From Mesostigma viride (taxonomy: Eukaryota > Streptophyta > Mesostigmatophyceae > Mesostigmatales > Mesostigmataceae): a stretch of 64,000 nucleotides of DNA. Both the position numbers and the translations under genes were made by a program. The notes under the pieces are model-generated. The model was not told the DNA's origin and did no database searches. It was given only the letters and a program-made list of their open reading frames with translations. Where the stretch lies: assembly GCA_009746045.1 (NCBI GenBank), contig RPFO01000065.1, positions 7,139,210 to 7,203,209 on the forward strand. The letters are read 5' to 3'. Below, piece after piece: positions 20,846 to 49,294 of this stretch. Position 1 is the first letter of the stretch, and every line of letters begins with the position of its first letter.

Positions 20846-21197
20846 CGACGTCGAGAATAACACACCTGAGAAGACAGCCATGCCAGCTGCAGCACCCCAG
20901 CCGTCGAAGGTGCAAGAAGCCGTCGTTCGCCCTCCCGCCAAGCGCGTCAACTTCGAAGAAGACGGGAAGCTCAAGCCGGCATTGAAGAAGCAGAACACCG
21001 GCACCAAGACACCAGCACCGTCCCCTCCTAAGGCAGCAGGGCCTTCAGCTGCAGCACCTGCTGCAACGACCGCGTCCCCCGCTAAGGCGGCAGGCTCTTC
21101 AGCCACTCCACCTGCTCCAAAGAAATCCTCAAATGTGAAGCAGGCCCGTGGCAGCAGCCGAGGCAGCTGTCAGGATTGCCCTGGCCATGCAGGCTGA
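20845..21197 (+). CDS. K/P/A-rich coding remnant after the acidic tract
   Basis: In the frame of the ATG at 20880, the Glu-coding part of the GAA array reads into VDVENNTPEKTAM and then a Lys/Pro/Ala-rich sequence containing KRVNFEEDGKLKPALKKQ. An acidic tract followed by a basic Pro/Ala tail resembles nucleolar/chromatin proteins of the nucleoplasmin-like/HD2 type, but no domain is present to prove it. The frame stops at 21195-21197. Another frame (21212-21295) gives a plausible C-terminus SDEEIKDTLNTFATIQQKK before TGA, so a splice or frameshift may lie between. Left of the TIR element an Asp/Glu tract continues in the corresponding sense (12955-13221). Confidence 0.4.
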
Positions 21198-21366
21198 CAT
21201 GAGTCAAAAATCTGAAAGATCAGGGGCTAGCTCGATCTGACGAGGAAATTAAGGATACACTCAACACGTTCGCAACCATTCAGCAGAAGAAGTGAATGGT
21301 GTTACTATAATTTGTGGAATGCACACACAAACACAAGCGTGTGGTGATAAAGGCTTATTTTGATGA

Positions 21367-21713
21367 GCATTTACATTAATTAATTAATTAATTGAACTCG
21401 TGCTCCCGTTGGGGAGTCACGGAGCACCGAAGTGCTTTTAATCCCTGTGTGTGCACTACAGGAGAAAGGGCAGAGACCCCCAGTCTCCTTCATGCCAAAG
21501 GCATGCCACAGCTGCAATCGGGCGCGGCTAGCTAAAAGGACAGGCTAACGATCCGGCAAACTGTGGGTGCAATAAGACCCATGTGAGCATATTATCATAG
21601 CAAGGAGCGTGGGCAAGTAATCTGAACATAGCCAGGGCGTAGCATGGCTGTACTAGAACTAGGCTAAGGCTATGGCTGGTTGTGTACCGTGCGTTGGCGG
21701 CACGCATTTACAT
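21367..21713 (-). mobile_element. Short retroposon with (TTAA)n tail and 10-bp TSD (copy A1)
   Basis: GCATTTACAT occurs at 21367-21376 and 21704-21713. Read on the minus strand, the ~327-bp insert ends with a hairpin (GTGCTCCGTGACTCC then AACGGGAGCAC) and an AATT-repeat tail next to the left duplication. The same sequence recurs at 46874-47250, 49047-49284 and, as a 3' fragment, at 55729-55790. No tRNA-like box A/B promoter was evident, so SINE versus 5'-truncated LINE is open. Confidence 0.85.
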
Positions 21714-22103
21714 AGTGTCAGAATGCATGAAATCATTTTATTGTGAATGATAATAATCAAGTAAATTAATTGTCCATGCATGCCCACGTGTAATGTATTT
21801 TCCTGTGCTAGTAACTGTCACACCCCAGGGGGTGCCAGGTTGTTTTCCTGTGGATGAATGTGAATGTCAGGTGGACCTCTGGGGTCACCTTGGGTTTTTG
21901 TAGGGTGGGGGGGCTGCCTTGTCCCGTGAGTGGGGAATGCGGTGGCACCCGCGCAGTTCTACCTCACCTACCAGGCCCATATAGGGTAAGAAGCTGGTCC
22001 TTGAGCACGTCCGCATTAAGGGTGGTTGATGTCTCACCTGGCTTCTGGGGGAAACGGCGCAGCACCACTCGGCATTCGGGGCGAGCGCAGTAATGTAGGT
22101 GGC
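21714..22103. other. Interval between retroposon A1 and coiled-coil remnant
   Basis: No gene is identified. The minus strand at about 22090-21960 still has coding-like sense (PQKPGETSTTLNADVLKDQL), probably continuing the neighbouring remnant in another frame. Confidence 0.35.
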
Positions 22104-22979
22104 CTACCGTTGCTGGGCCTGGCGAAGGTCCTCAAGCTCTTGGAGTTTCGTAGCGATGGCGTCTGTGGTCGAGGCGGTCACTGACCGCGCAGCAGGTCCG
22201 CGTAGGAGTGCGGCAAGACGGGCTATCATCTGCCGGCCGGACCGTGGGCTGGGCTGCGATGGTGGCCGTCTGCGCTGCAATCGCCGGGACCTGCGCGCCA
22301 GGGCGTCGGTCTGGGCGGCGATGGATTCTAGCTTCTTAACGAGCAGGACGCACTTGCCCTCCACCTGATTTAGGCGAGCAACAAGTGCAGCATGCGCCTC
22401 ATGCAGATGCCTGCGCCGCGGTCTGCAGCGCCACGAGCTGAGGTTGGAGCTTGTGGGCGATCTTGGCTTCCTCATTGGAGACCCGGGCCTCCACCGTGTT
22501 GAGCGTCGTGTTCAGGGAGGTTACTTTAGCTTCTCGGCCAACGGGCACTCGGGCAGGTCATGTGCTCCTCCAGCACTGCTCTGATGTCATCCTTGCAGAG
22601 AGAGGGAGCTGATGTGGCTGCCGGCTGCGCAGCTGGGCCGGGCTGGGTGGCGGAGCTTAGCGACGAGGTCGCGTTCAGTTAGCTGGAAGAAGCTGAAAAG
22701 GGTAGCGAGGCGGTGGGTGAGCTCTGGCAGGGCGAGGAACTCCTCCAGGTCGTCGGCAGGGATGGGCCCAACGGGCCCACGTAGCTTGCGTTCCAGTGCT
22801 AATAAGTACTGGACTATCTCGGCGCATTCTGCGTTGGTCAGTTTCAGCCAGCCGCTGAAAGAAAAGCTTGCGTAGTCTAGGTAAGTACTGTCGGGCCATT
22901 TGCTTTTCATCGTAGCAGGGTTTCTTGGGCTCGGGCGAGGCGCTTGGCGATGGGTTTGAGGGCCCAGACGGCTGGGCAA
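22104..22979 (-). pseudogene. Coiled-coil, gag-like protein remnant
   Basis: The minus-strand frame 22979-22587 codes 130 residues with WLKLTNAECAEIVQYL and FLALPELTHRLATLF. Coding sense then passes through other frames (TLNTVEARVSNEEAKIAHKL, then DAIATKLQELEDLRQAQQR in 22475-22104), giving coiled-coil segments interrupted by frameshifts. The order of a helical N-terminal domain followed by coiled coils resembles algal retroelement gag proteins, but no zinc knuckle follows. The family is not recognised and the locus appears broken. Confidence 0.4.
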
Positions 22980-23077
22980 AGGACGATGGCGAGTGGGTTG
23001 GGCTGGGAGCCGGAAAGCTCCTTTTCCAAATTAACCGCGTTTTGCTTTCGGAGTCATCATCGCTGGAATCTTGTCAC

Positions 23078-23285
23078 GTGGATGGATGGACGGACGGACA
23101 GACGGACGGACGGATGGATGGATGGATCGATGGATCTGGATGGGTGCATGCAATCCTACCAGTCTATCGTATCTAGTTACAAACAATCCTACTGGTCTTT
23201 ATCTATAGTGTGCCAGACCCTAGGGGCTTGCCTATCATTCTTCCCGCACTTGCAAACACGTGGCTTCCCCACTATAAGCTATGCT
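23078..23285 (-). mobile_element. Dispersed repeat with (GGAT)n run, copy 1
   Basis: A GGAT/GGAC run (23083-23130) leads into GGGTGCATGCAATCCTACC and ends near TTGCAAACACGTGGCTTCC. The same order occurs at 55797-55980 with ~70% similarity by eye. The simple repeat at one end suggests a retroposon tail read on the minus strand. Confidence 0.5.
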
Positions 23286-23324
23286 TCTTACTACCTATTC
23301 AAATAATATTAATAATAATAATGC

Positions 23325-23530
23325 CTATGGTATTGCATGCTTGCATTGCACCCACAGTGTTGCGCCCCGGCCCCATGCTGTGGAGAGAGCGCTCTGCGGC
23401 CTGCCCACTTGTGGCAGTGAGAGAAGCTAGGGCACCCAGTCCCTCGATCCCCGTTGTGTATAGAGTTTGAAGGTTCTTTTAATCTGTATTGGCACCCACG
23501 TGACGCAGTCACCTGCTTATTCATTATTGA
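23325..23530 (+). mobile_element. Retroposon of subfamily C (copy C1)
   Basis: It contains ATTGCACCCACAGTGTTGCG, a GGAGAGAGCGCTCTG palindrome, GAGAAGCTAGGGCACCC and a 3' hairpin CACGTGACGCAGTCAC followed by an AT-rich tail. It matches copy C2 (34000-34270, opposite strand) along its length and shares ATTGCACCCACAGT with subfamily A. No clear target duplication was found. Confidence 0.6.
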
Positions 23531-24118
23531 TGGTTTAGTGGTGGTTTCTTGTCGATCCACTGTGCGGCCGAGCGGTCCTTGCTATACTTCTACCGCATTT
23601 CATGCTGGCTTTTTCCCCTTTTCTTCACACTTCTCTTGTTTACTATGCAAACCTTTTTATTATTTGTCTGTGTACTCCCTGTCTCTCTTCATGCAGATCT
23701 TCCTGCGGATAGCCGTACGCGGCTTCCGCGGACTTCACGCCTTTCCTGTCAGACGAGTACTTCTAGCTCTTACACGACGTTGGAATGACAAGCATCCAGT
23801 TAGTAGTTGTTTGACTTAGCGTACATGTCACGGATCCATGGGCGCTATGCCGTCTGCACACTAGAGTTGGGTACTGGCAGTCGGAAACTGTCAGGAGTTA
23901 GTGCAATAGGTGGAGCAATGGGGAGTTCCGGCCGTAGCCGGGTTTCACCAGCGCCCGCACGAGAAATGCGGCGCCTACGGCGGTACACTCGGTGACGGAC
24001 GCCAGTGCTGTTGCCGCTGGCACTGACCGAGGGTGACGGACGTCGGTATGCTGAAGCTGGCGGTGGACGACGGTGACGAACGTCGGAAGCTTATTAGATA
24101 ATTAAATTATTCTCCAGT
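23531..24118. other. Unassigned interval with GACGG-rich 3' part
   Basis: No gene is recognised. At 23990-24090 the segments GGTGACGGACG(C/T)C and GGTGACGAACGTCGG form a short degenerate repeat just downstream of the minus-strand MscS gene's stop. Confidence 0.4.
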
Positions 24119-24997
24119 TCAAGGCTTCACCGGGGCCTTGCGGCGGTTACCCGGGACGACCACAATTGGGCTCGCATACACCAACGCCGACGGCAAAGCG
24201 ACAAACTTGGACGCGTCCCCCCCCCCGTTATGCTCCAGATGCACATACCGGTAGTCGATCGCGAGCACCTTCCCCGTGAAGTTCAACACGGTGATCGTGT
24301 CGCCTGCCTCAAATGGCTTCTGCAGCACGAGCGACAGCCCCGCCAGGTAATTCGTCGCGGCGTCCTTGAGCGCAAAGCCCACCACGACCGACGACGCGCC
24401 CACGGCAGTCAGAATGGGCTTCGTGTCCACGCCCGCGGTCCCCAGCGCGGATGCCAGCACAACGCCGTACGTGCCGAGCGCCAATGACTGCGCGGCCAGG
24501 CGGCGCATGTCTGCGTCCTTTACGGGCCGAGAGAGAAGCCGGTCGAACAGGCGGGCCAGGCGGCCCATCTTGAGTTTGTTGTGACGGTGCTCGTCCTGCT
24601 GGGGGGGTGTCTCTGGGGAGCCAGCTGGCCCCGCTGAGGGGTTGGGGATCGCGGGGTCGGGCGCAGGAGGGTTCCGTGGGACGGAACTTGTGGGATTGGA
24701 ATCGGCAAGATTCGGTGGGGTGGCCGTCGTGGGGTTGGGAGCGGCGGCGTTTGCGGAGGTGGGGTTTGAAGTAGGGCTTGGGGTGGCCGCGGGCTCCCCT
24801 GCGGGGGGGGTGGCGAACAGGCGCACACTGCCCTTGGCGGATCCGATGGCTGCCCATTCGGCCGATACTGGGGAGCCCTGGTCCCATCCGGACCTCAGGA
24901 AGGAGGTGACAAGGGTGGGTCGTGGGCGGGTCAATGATATATTCATGAATGCACGTGACGACAGATAGGCGGGGAGGCGCCGGCAGGCCGTCTGCAT
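24119..24997 (-). CDS. Mitochondrial-type MscS-like mechanosensitive ion channel
   Basis: The 292-residue single-exon ORF has a basic, Ser/Ala/Arg-rich N-terminus (residues 1-40) that looks like a mitochondrial transit peptide. A Pro/Ala/Thr-rich spacer (65-135) is followed by the MscS pore helix and beta domain: residues 171-222, with VVVGFALKDAATNYLAGL, correspond to the pore-lining helix (GLALQGSLSNLAAG in bacterial MscS), and LQKPFEAGDTITVLNFTGKV (225-244) to the start of the beta domain. ALVYASPIVV fits the end of that domain. The family forms heptameric membrane channels that release ions under tension. Compactness and the lack of the extra N-terminal helices resemble the organellar MSL1 class. 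Mitochondrial location is inferred from the leader. Confidence 0.85.
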   Translation of the reverse strand: MQTACRRLPAYLSSRAFMNISLTRPRPTLVTSFLRSGWDQGSPVSAEWAAIGSAKGSVRLFATPPAGEPAATPSPTSNPTSANAAAPNPTTATPPNLADSNPTSSVPRNPPAPDPAIPNPSAGPAGSPETPPQQDEHRHNKLKMGRLARLFDRLLSRPVKDADMRRLAAQSLALGTYGVVLASALGTAGVDTKPILTAVGASSVVVGFALKDAATNYLAGLSLVLQKPFEAGDTITVLNFTGKVLAIDYRYVHLEHNGGGDASKFVALPSALVYASPIVVVPGNRRKAPVKP

Positions 24998-26751
24998 CGT
25001 GGTTGCCGTGCAGCTGTACGCGACCCGGTGGAATGACCCAGCTGCGTTGTGCTGACTCGACCCAGTTGAGAGGGCCGAAAGTAGTAGGGTATGGTGACCG
25101 GAATGGCGTGCTTTTCCGGAGAGCTCGGCTTAGGTTAGAGGTGGATGCATGGCATGTCGCGCCCAGGGCAGGCAGTCGGTCGATCTGCTCCGACCCTGTG
25201 TTCGAGTGTGCACGCGCAAATGTTTCAGAGTTCAACGGGTGGAGACGGCGGAAGAGAGGCATGAAGAAGAGGAAAGAGGCATGAGAAGGAAAGAGAGGGA
25301 CCAGGGTGCAGTTGGACATCTTGAAAGAGACGGGGAGTAGTGGCCATTAAGCATACAGCAAGAGGTCATAAACCTTAGCAACTTGATATCGTGAAAGAGA
25401 AAGGTTGTTGTGGCTAACAGGCAGACAGAAATAGGTCACAAACCTAACTAATTCGATATCATGAAAGAGAAAGGTTGTGGTGGCTAGCAGGAAGACAACA
25501 TGAAGGCTTAGTCCTTCCTTGACGGATATAAACGGGTGCATCTCCTTTTCCTGCCGAGTGTGACGTATCTCCGTACGACGTCATTCGTCTAACCATAAAA
25601 TCAATCCATAAGGTGAAAATTCTCTCGAACATTGCATGGCACTGTCAAATTAATATCGCTCATTAGGCACCAATGATTGACGGAGTCAACTCGTAAGTGT
25701 CTCCGCGCGAATTACTAGCTGCATGCCATTAATTTGGAAATTAATCAACTCACGCGCTGCACTACGACAGGGAGCAGATCAGAATCCTTTACAACATACA
25801 AGGAACTCCATGCCATTCTCCTTCGAAATTGTAGCACAAGCTCTGCAGAGAATATGGATATTACCTTCAAGGCCGACAATTTTATTTCTAACTCGGATTC
25901 CGAGGAGATATAACTTGGATTCCGAGGAGATGGCAACGCGCCCGTCGCTCAATAAAACCACCCAGGAAGATCCGAAAAGCGTACAGCACTATCAGTAGCA
26001 AAATTTTACAGCTGCAATGACGATCCCGGCAATCAATCGTCCTAATTACGCATTAACGACTTGGAATATATAGAGGACGCCCCAGTCGATTTGCTGTATG
26101 TACACAAAGCAGTCACGAAAGAAATGCCTCGCGAGTCGAGAGCATCATATGCCGGCGACCGGAGTCAAGAGCCCACAGTTCCTCGTTAAGCCCTTCCCTT
26201 ATTATTTAGATCCCCAACGTACAGGAGCTCATACAGACTACATAGTCTGGTAGTTGTGGGAAAGAAAATAGCAGGGGCCGCGAAATTAAAGGCACCATGC
26301 ATCTGCCAGCTTGACACAACGTCTTGACAGTTGACAGCGTGTTGATGAGTGTTGAGTCACTGACTCACTGTACTACATATGTATGAGGGCAACAACAAAA
26401 TAATTATTCGAGCAGGGGGAAAGCCAGCAGCATTATTATTATTGCAAATGTCTGGGGTCTCGGGTCTCGGCGTCTCGGCCATCGAATTTGCCAAAGTCCA
26501 GTGACACAAGCTACACATACCGGTACATTACAAGGCAAACTCGGCGTGTGTATTATGATGCCAACCGAAGGGGCCTTGCCACGGTGTCACAGTGGTTCAG
26601 CTGAAGGTGGACATATCACATACCTGGTTAAAACAGACGATGCACAAACAATCCCAAAGCAATTCGTGTCATGTTATAACCTGCTGCTCTCGCCATTGCT
26701 TCTTCTCATGCGTCCGCACTAGTCAGCGTTTGAAGAATTTCCCTTTACCTC
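24998..26751. other. Intergenic region between divergent MscS and REP genes
   Basis: No further gene is seen. As the two genes are divergent, it should contain both promoters. A partial tandem duplication lies at 25340-25500. Confidence 0.5.
25340..25500. repeat. Tandem duplication, ~68-bp unit, about 2.3 copies
   Basis: The blocks GATATCGTGAAAGAGAAAGG, TTGTTGTGGCTAACAGGCAG and GGTCATAAACC recur with small changes. Confidence 0.75.
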
Positions 26752-44998
<18,247 letters not shown>

Positions 44999-45389
44999 AT
45001 CTACAAAGAGAGTGATGAAATACTAATTTCTAAAATGATAAACTTTCTTGATTGTAAGGCGTGACTTTTTACCTGTTACCATGCAACCTCAAATCCAACG
45101 AGTGGGGAGAGAGCCTGAGCCATCAGACATGACAGTTGTATTTCAAAGGAAAGTCCATACTAGAAGGGCATTGTGCAACGGTTTGTAACCACATTGGCAC
45201 GGCAACGTTGGCATACTATGCGTAGTTCTTAAATGCCTGAAAGTAGCCCATCTACGAAGTGGCGGCATATAGTAATACAGCTTCAGTGCCGTAGGAAATA
45301 GTGGCCCTGGGGGCTAGAGTTAACACAGTCTTTTGGCATTTCCGACCAATCACGCAGGTTAGTTTGATTACACTATCTAACATAGTACC

Positions 45390-45855
45390 ATAGTTACCAC
45401 TCGGCCATCCGGCAGGCGACCAAGGAGCAGGAGGACCTTCATGTCCGCGAGTACTTCGCCCGCCTGGGCGATATGTCCTCACCTGGCGTGCCCCAGGCCG
45501 CGAGCGGCAGGGCCGCCACCCGTGGACTTTTCGTGATAGACTCGGCATGGACATGTGCTACCCTAGACGTGACGGGCTCACACCCGGGCAGCCTCCTGGT
45601 TTGTCTGTAATATGGCCGCAGATGGTGCGCAAGGATAGGTGGCAAGTAGTGATGAAGGAGACCACCCCCAAGCCTGTGGGGGCTCCGCGTGTGACCGAGT
45701 ATGGCATTCATAGCGATTCGGGCCGCGGTGCCCACACCCCTGTAACTAGGACCTAGATAGCTTATTATACCATCCATTCCATCCCATGTTCCCCTCCCAC
45801 TGAGGACTTATGCTCCCGTGACGCAGTCACGTGTCTATTAATTACTTAATTAATC
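45390..45855 (+). mobile_element. LINE 3' fragment, plus strand
   Basis: Coding-like sequence EDLHVREYFARLGDM (about 45433-45477) and the following 3' region match, in inverse orientation, the minus-strand LINE at 45870-46300. It ends with a hairpin CCGTGACGCAGTCACGTG and the tail TCTATTAATTACTTAATTAA (45812-45851). Confidence 0.7.
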
Positions 45856-46295
45856 TAACATAGAAACCTTGGCCTATTTATTAATCAATCAAATAATTAA
45901 TTTATTGATTAATTAATAGACACGTGACGGCGGCACGTGAGCATAAGTCCTCAGTGGGAAGGGAACATGGGACGGAAGGGAGGATGTAAGCTATCTAAGT
46001 CCTATGTAGCTACAGGGTTGTGGGCACCACGGCCCAAATCGCTATGAATGCCATACGCGGTCACACGCGGAGCCCCCACAGACTTGGGGGTGGTCTCCTT
46101 CATCACTACATGTACTTGCCATCTATCCTTGTGTACCATCGATCTGCCTCCATATTACAGACAAACCAGGAGGCTGCCCGGGTGTAAGCCCGTCATGTCT
46201 AGGGTAGCACATGGCCATGCCGAGTCTATCACATGCAAAAAGTCCACGGGTGGCAGCCCTGCCGTGCGCGGCCTGGGGCACGCCAGGTGAGGACA
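45475..46295. repeat. Long imperfect palindrome made of two convergent LINE 3' ends
   Basis: Arms of roughly 370-400 bp (45475-45855 and 45900-46295) are inverse complements with scattered changes, with an AT-rich centre near 45870. Confidence 0.88.
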
Positions 46296-46800
46296 TAACG
46301 CCCAGGCTGGGCGGGCTTGGTGCCAGCTAGTCTATCTGATGTGTCTACCTGATCTGTGCGGGCAAGGTGCCCGTCTATAGGCCCAGGCGCCTGACAGTGC
46401 ATGCCTAAGAATGTGGGAAATATAGGGCAAATCAGCGTACAAATCCTCATTACTAATGTGCAAACCAAAGGGGATGTTAAGGGCCTTGCGCAGCATCTTG
46501 GTGACGGCGCCGTCGAGTCGTTGCTCCAGCTCCTGCGTCAGTGTCCAGGTCTCGGCGCCGTAGGTCAGGATCGTCAGAATGACGACCTTGAAGAGGTCAC
46601 GCTTGACGATCCGGGGTAGGGCGGGGTTGCTCCACCAGCGGCGGTGGTCATGGGGTTGCGCCCACACCATGCCGATGCGTGTCGTCAGGTCGTCCTCGCA
46701 GTCGGGAAGCCAACTGCCGAGCAGCTTGGAGCGGCCTGAAGTAGGGTATAGTTGACCGCGGTGTCGTCTAAGAGGCGGAGTGTGGGCGGGGGGCCTATAA
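45870..46800 (-). mobile_element. LINE fragment: C-terminal reverse transcriptase region and 3' end, minus strand
   Basis: The minus-strand frame 46670-46332 codes KRDLFKVVILTILTYGAETW followed by TLTQELEQRLDGAVTKMLRK, a signature of the C-terminal part of non-LTR retrotransposon ORF2 (post-RT segment). Coding sense degenerates downstream. The element ends in a CACGTG hairpin and an AATT-type tail around 45880-45925, tail-to-tail with the plus-strand copy. A second copy of the RT segment lies at 55610-56166. Confidence 0.8.
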
Positions 46801-46862
46801 CGCCCTTGGCCCTATAACGCCCTGGACCTTGGCCTATAATGCCGCCTATATGGCATTGCCGC

Positions 46863-47260
46863 ATATGGCATTGCCGCTAAGGCAGCCATGCCTAGAATGT
46901 TGCCTAGCTGTGCCAACACACCTAGTCACGTGCCGCCAACGCACGGTACACAACCAGCCATAGCCTTAGCCTAGTCCTAGTACAGCCATGCTACGCCCTG
47001 GCTATGTTCAGATTACTTGCCCACGCTCCTTGCTATGATATGCTCACATGGGTCTTATTGCACCCACAGTTTGCCGGATCGTTAGCCTGTCCTTTTAGCT
47101 AGCCGCGCCCGATTGCAGCTGTGGCATGCCTTTGGCATGAAGGAGACTGGGGGTCTCTGCCCTTTCTCCTGTAGTGCACACACAGGGATTAAAAGCACTT
47201 CGGTGCTCCGTGACTCCCCAACGGGAGCACGAGTTTAATTAATTAATTAATATGGCATTG
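46863..47260 (+). mobile_element. Retroposon copy A2 (plus strand)
   Basis: Same sequence as A1 on the opposite strand, ending in the hairpin and a TTAATTAATTAATTAA tail (47234-47250). ATATGGCATTG occurs at both sides (46863-46873 and 47250-47260). Its 5' end extends ~55 bp beyond A1. The left duplication is ambiguous because TATGGCATTG is itself repeated nearby at 46849. Confidence 0.75.
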
Positions 47261-47262
47261 AT

Positions 47263-47742
47263 GTGCTCGGTGTTCAAGAGCACCGGCGCTCCTTTGAGGG
47301 TCCCGCTCAGCGTGTCACCCTTGCACTCCAGTCAGTGGCAACTGCTGTGCGGCCCGGCGCATGCGCCAGGTCAAGGGGGGGTGGGCTTGTTGCATGTGCT
47401 CCCCCACTGCTGCCGCCCAACTCGTGGACCACAAACTTTGCTCTAATCGGATCCTTCAGTGCACTTTCCGCTCCCTTGAAGGATGGACCCCCATTATGCT
47501 CTCGGGTCATTGTCGGCTATGCCCCACATGCTGGGCACCCTGCCGGAGAGCGCGAAGCGTTTTTCAACCAGATGCTCGACCTTGAGCGACAGATCCCACG
47601 TCAATACATCGTTGCCATCTTGGTGGATGCCAACGCAACCCTGCCCATGCCGGCAGGGCCGTGCGGGGGCTGCATGTACGCGCCGCGCCTAACCGACAGC
47701 AACATGCCAACACCCCCCTCCTTGAGCTTAACTACTCACTGA
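47263..47742 (+). pseudogene. LINE endonuclease-domain fragment
   Basis: In the frame of 47263 the sequence VIVGYAPHAGHPAGEREAFF (47507-47566), then QYIVAILVDANATLP, fits the central part of the apurinic-like endonuclease domain of LINE ORF2 proteins (the Y-A-P-H and (G/V)D-x-N-A motifs). The N-terminal and C-terminal parts are missing or out of frame. Confidence 0.65.
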
Positions 47743-47998
47743 GGGTGACTTGACAGCTGCCAATAGTTGTCAAGCATTACAAATGATGCTGGGCAGGGCT
47801 CGGAAAAATACTGTCGAAACAACACATTGAAATAATAAACGTATTTATGCATTATTCTGTCCCGGTCTTCTGTTATGCAATATATCAGTTTGCCGCACGT
47901 GATGTTGATTACCTGGATGCGGACAATGAATCGACCGGCGAGACTCATGTCGCTGGTCACAATGGTTGCCACAATGGTTGCAGTCTTGCCACGGGTTG

Positions 47999-48346
47999 TT
48001 AAGATATAACCATGGCAGACTTAAGTTTAGCGTCTGGTGTCTAGAAGGTTCCATGTGCACAACGCATACTGCATTGCCATACTTGTAACGACATTGCAGG
48101 ATAAGGTTTCTAGGCATCTCTAGAAGGTTGACGCTGTAAATATATAAATTAAGGCAATGGCTGCGGCCCCTTGGCCGCTGTTTATTGCCTTAATTTATAC
48201 ATTTACAGCGTCAACCTTCTAGAGATGCCTAGAAACCTTATCCTGCAAATATGTCGTTACAAGTATGGCAATGCAGTATGCGTTGTGCACATGGAACCTT
48301 CTAGACACCAGACGCTAAACTTAAGTCTGCCATGGTTATATCTTAA
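47999..48346. repeat. 348-bp near-perfect palindrome with TTAA ends
   Basis: Left arm (starts TTAAGATATAACCATGGCAG) and right arm (ends CTGCCATGGTTATATCTTAA) are inverse complements with only a few differences. A short GC-rich centre CTGCGGCCCCTTGGCCGC lies at about 48160-48177. It could be a foldback element or an inverted duplication. Confidence 0.95.
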
Positions 48347-48689
48347 GGAGTCATGGGAGGGGGATAGGAAGGGGCGGGAGGGCACGCGGAAGACCACCGG
48401 TTAGGACTCCTAGTACCAGAGTATCTAGAGTCACGGTCACAAGGAAGCCGGTCCGTGGTGGATGTAGCGCAGGAGGACACCCCACCGTGGAACGAGACGC
48501 CAAAAAGTAAAAACAGTAGTAGGAAGAAGGCCAATGCCAGGAAGCGCAAGAACGCTCTAGCCGAATTACGGCAAAGGGGTGCATGGTCCTTTGACCGCCG
48601 AGCTAAATGCGCTAGCACCTGCAGATAGAGAAGCAAACCGGCGGCAACGCATGGCTGTAGAGGTGGACTATGCAAATAGGCGGGCTGAA

Positions 48690-48965
48690 CAGCTACAGGG
48701 CGCAGCGGCCACCCGGCAAGCGCGCGCAGCGACCGATCCAGACTAGGCTGGCACTTAGGCTGGCTCGATCAGCAACAACAAACTGCAGAGGCTGACCGGC
48801 AAGCGCGAGCAGCGACCGATCCAGACTATGCACTTAGGCTGGCTCGGCAACAACAAACTGCAGAGGCCAACCAGCAAGCGCGCGCAGCGACCGATCCAGA
48901 CTATGCACTTAGGCTGGCTCAGCAACAACAAACTGCAGAGGCCAACCGGCAAGAGCGCATGGCTG
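48690..48965 (+). repeat. ~75-bp coding tandem repeat in the Helitron N-terminal region
   Basis: About 3.5 copies. In one frame they code AATDPDYALRLA(R/Q)QQQTAE plus AN(Q/R)QAR. Confidence 0.85.
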
Positions 48966-49036
48966 TAGAGGTGCCAGGAGTATGCAGACCGGAGAAGGCA
49001 ACAGTTACAGGGATCTCAAGCAACGTTCCAAGAGCG

Positions 49037-49294
49037 TATCTCTAATTAATTAATTAATTAATTAAACTCGTGCTCCCGTTGGGGAGTCACGGAGCACCGA
49101 AGTGCTTTTAATCCCTGTGTGTGCACTACAGGAGAAAGGGCAGAGACCCCCAGTCTCCTTCATGCCAAAGGCATGCCACAGCTGCAATCGGGCGCGGCTA
49201 GCGAAAAGGACAGGCTAACGATCCGGCAAACTGTGGGTGCAATAAGACCCATGTGAGCATATCATAGCAAGGAGCGTGGGCAAGTATCTCTAAT
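49037..49294 (-). mobile_element. Retroposon copy A3 inserted in the Helitron ORF
   Basis: TATCTCTAAT occurs at 49037-49046 and 49285-49294. The ~238-bp insert is a 5'-truncated version of A1, tail to the left. Removing it with one duplication joins QERISN to DPDRAGQR in one frame, so the site is precise. Confidence 0.93.

Noticed and set aside
19933..21106. Large ORFs of 300-365 codons of Lys, Glu, Ser, Leu or Phe on both strands
   Set aside because: They are read-through of the GAA microsatellite in all frames. Only the K/P-rich 3' segment has non-repeat coding sense.
24309..25319. 336-codon minus-strand ORF overlapping the MscS gene
   Set aside because: It is in a shifted frame, and its Arg/Pro/His-rich composition mirrors the GC-rich MscS coding strand.
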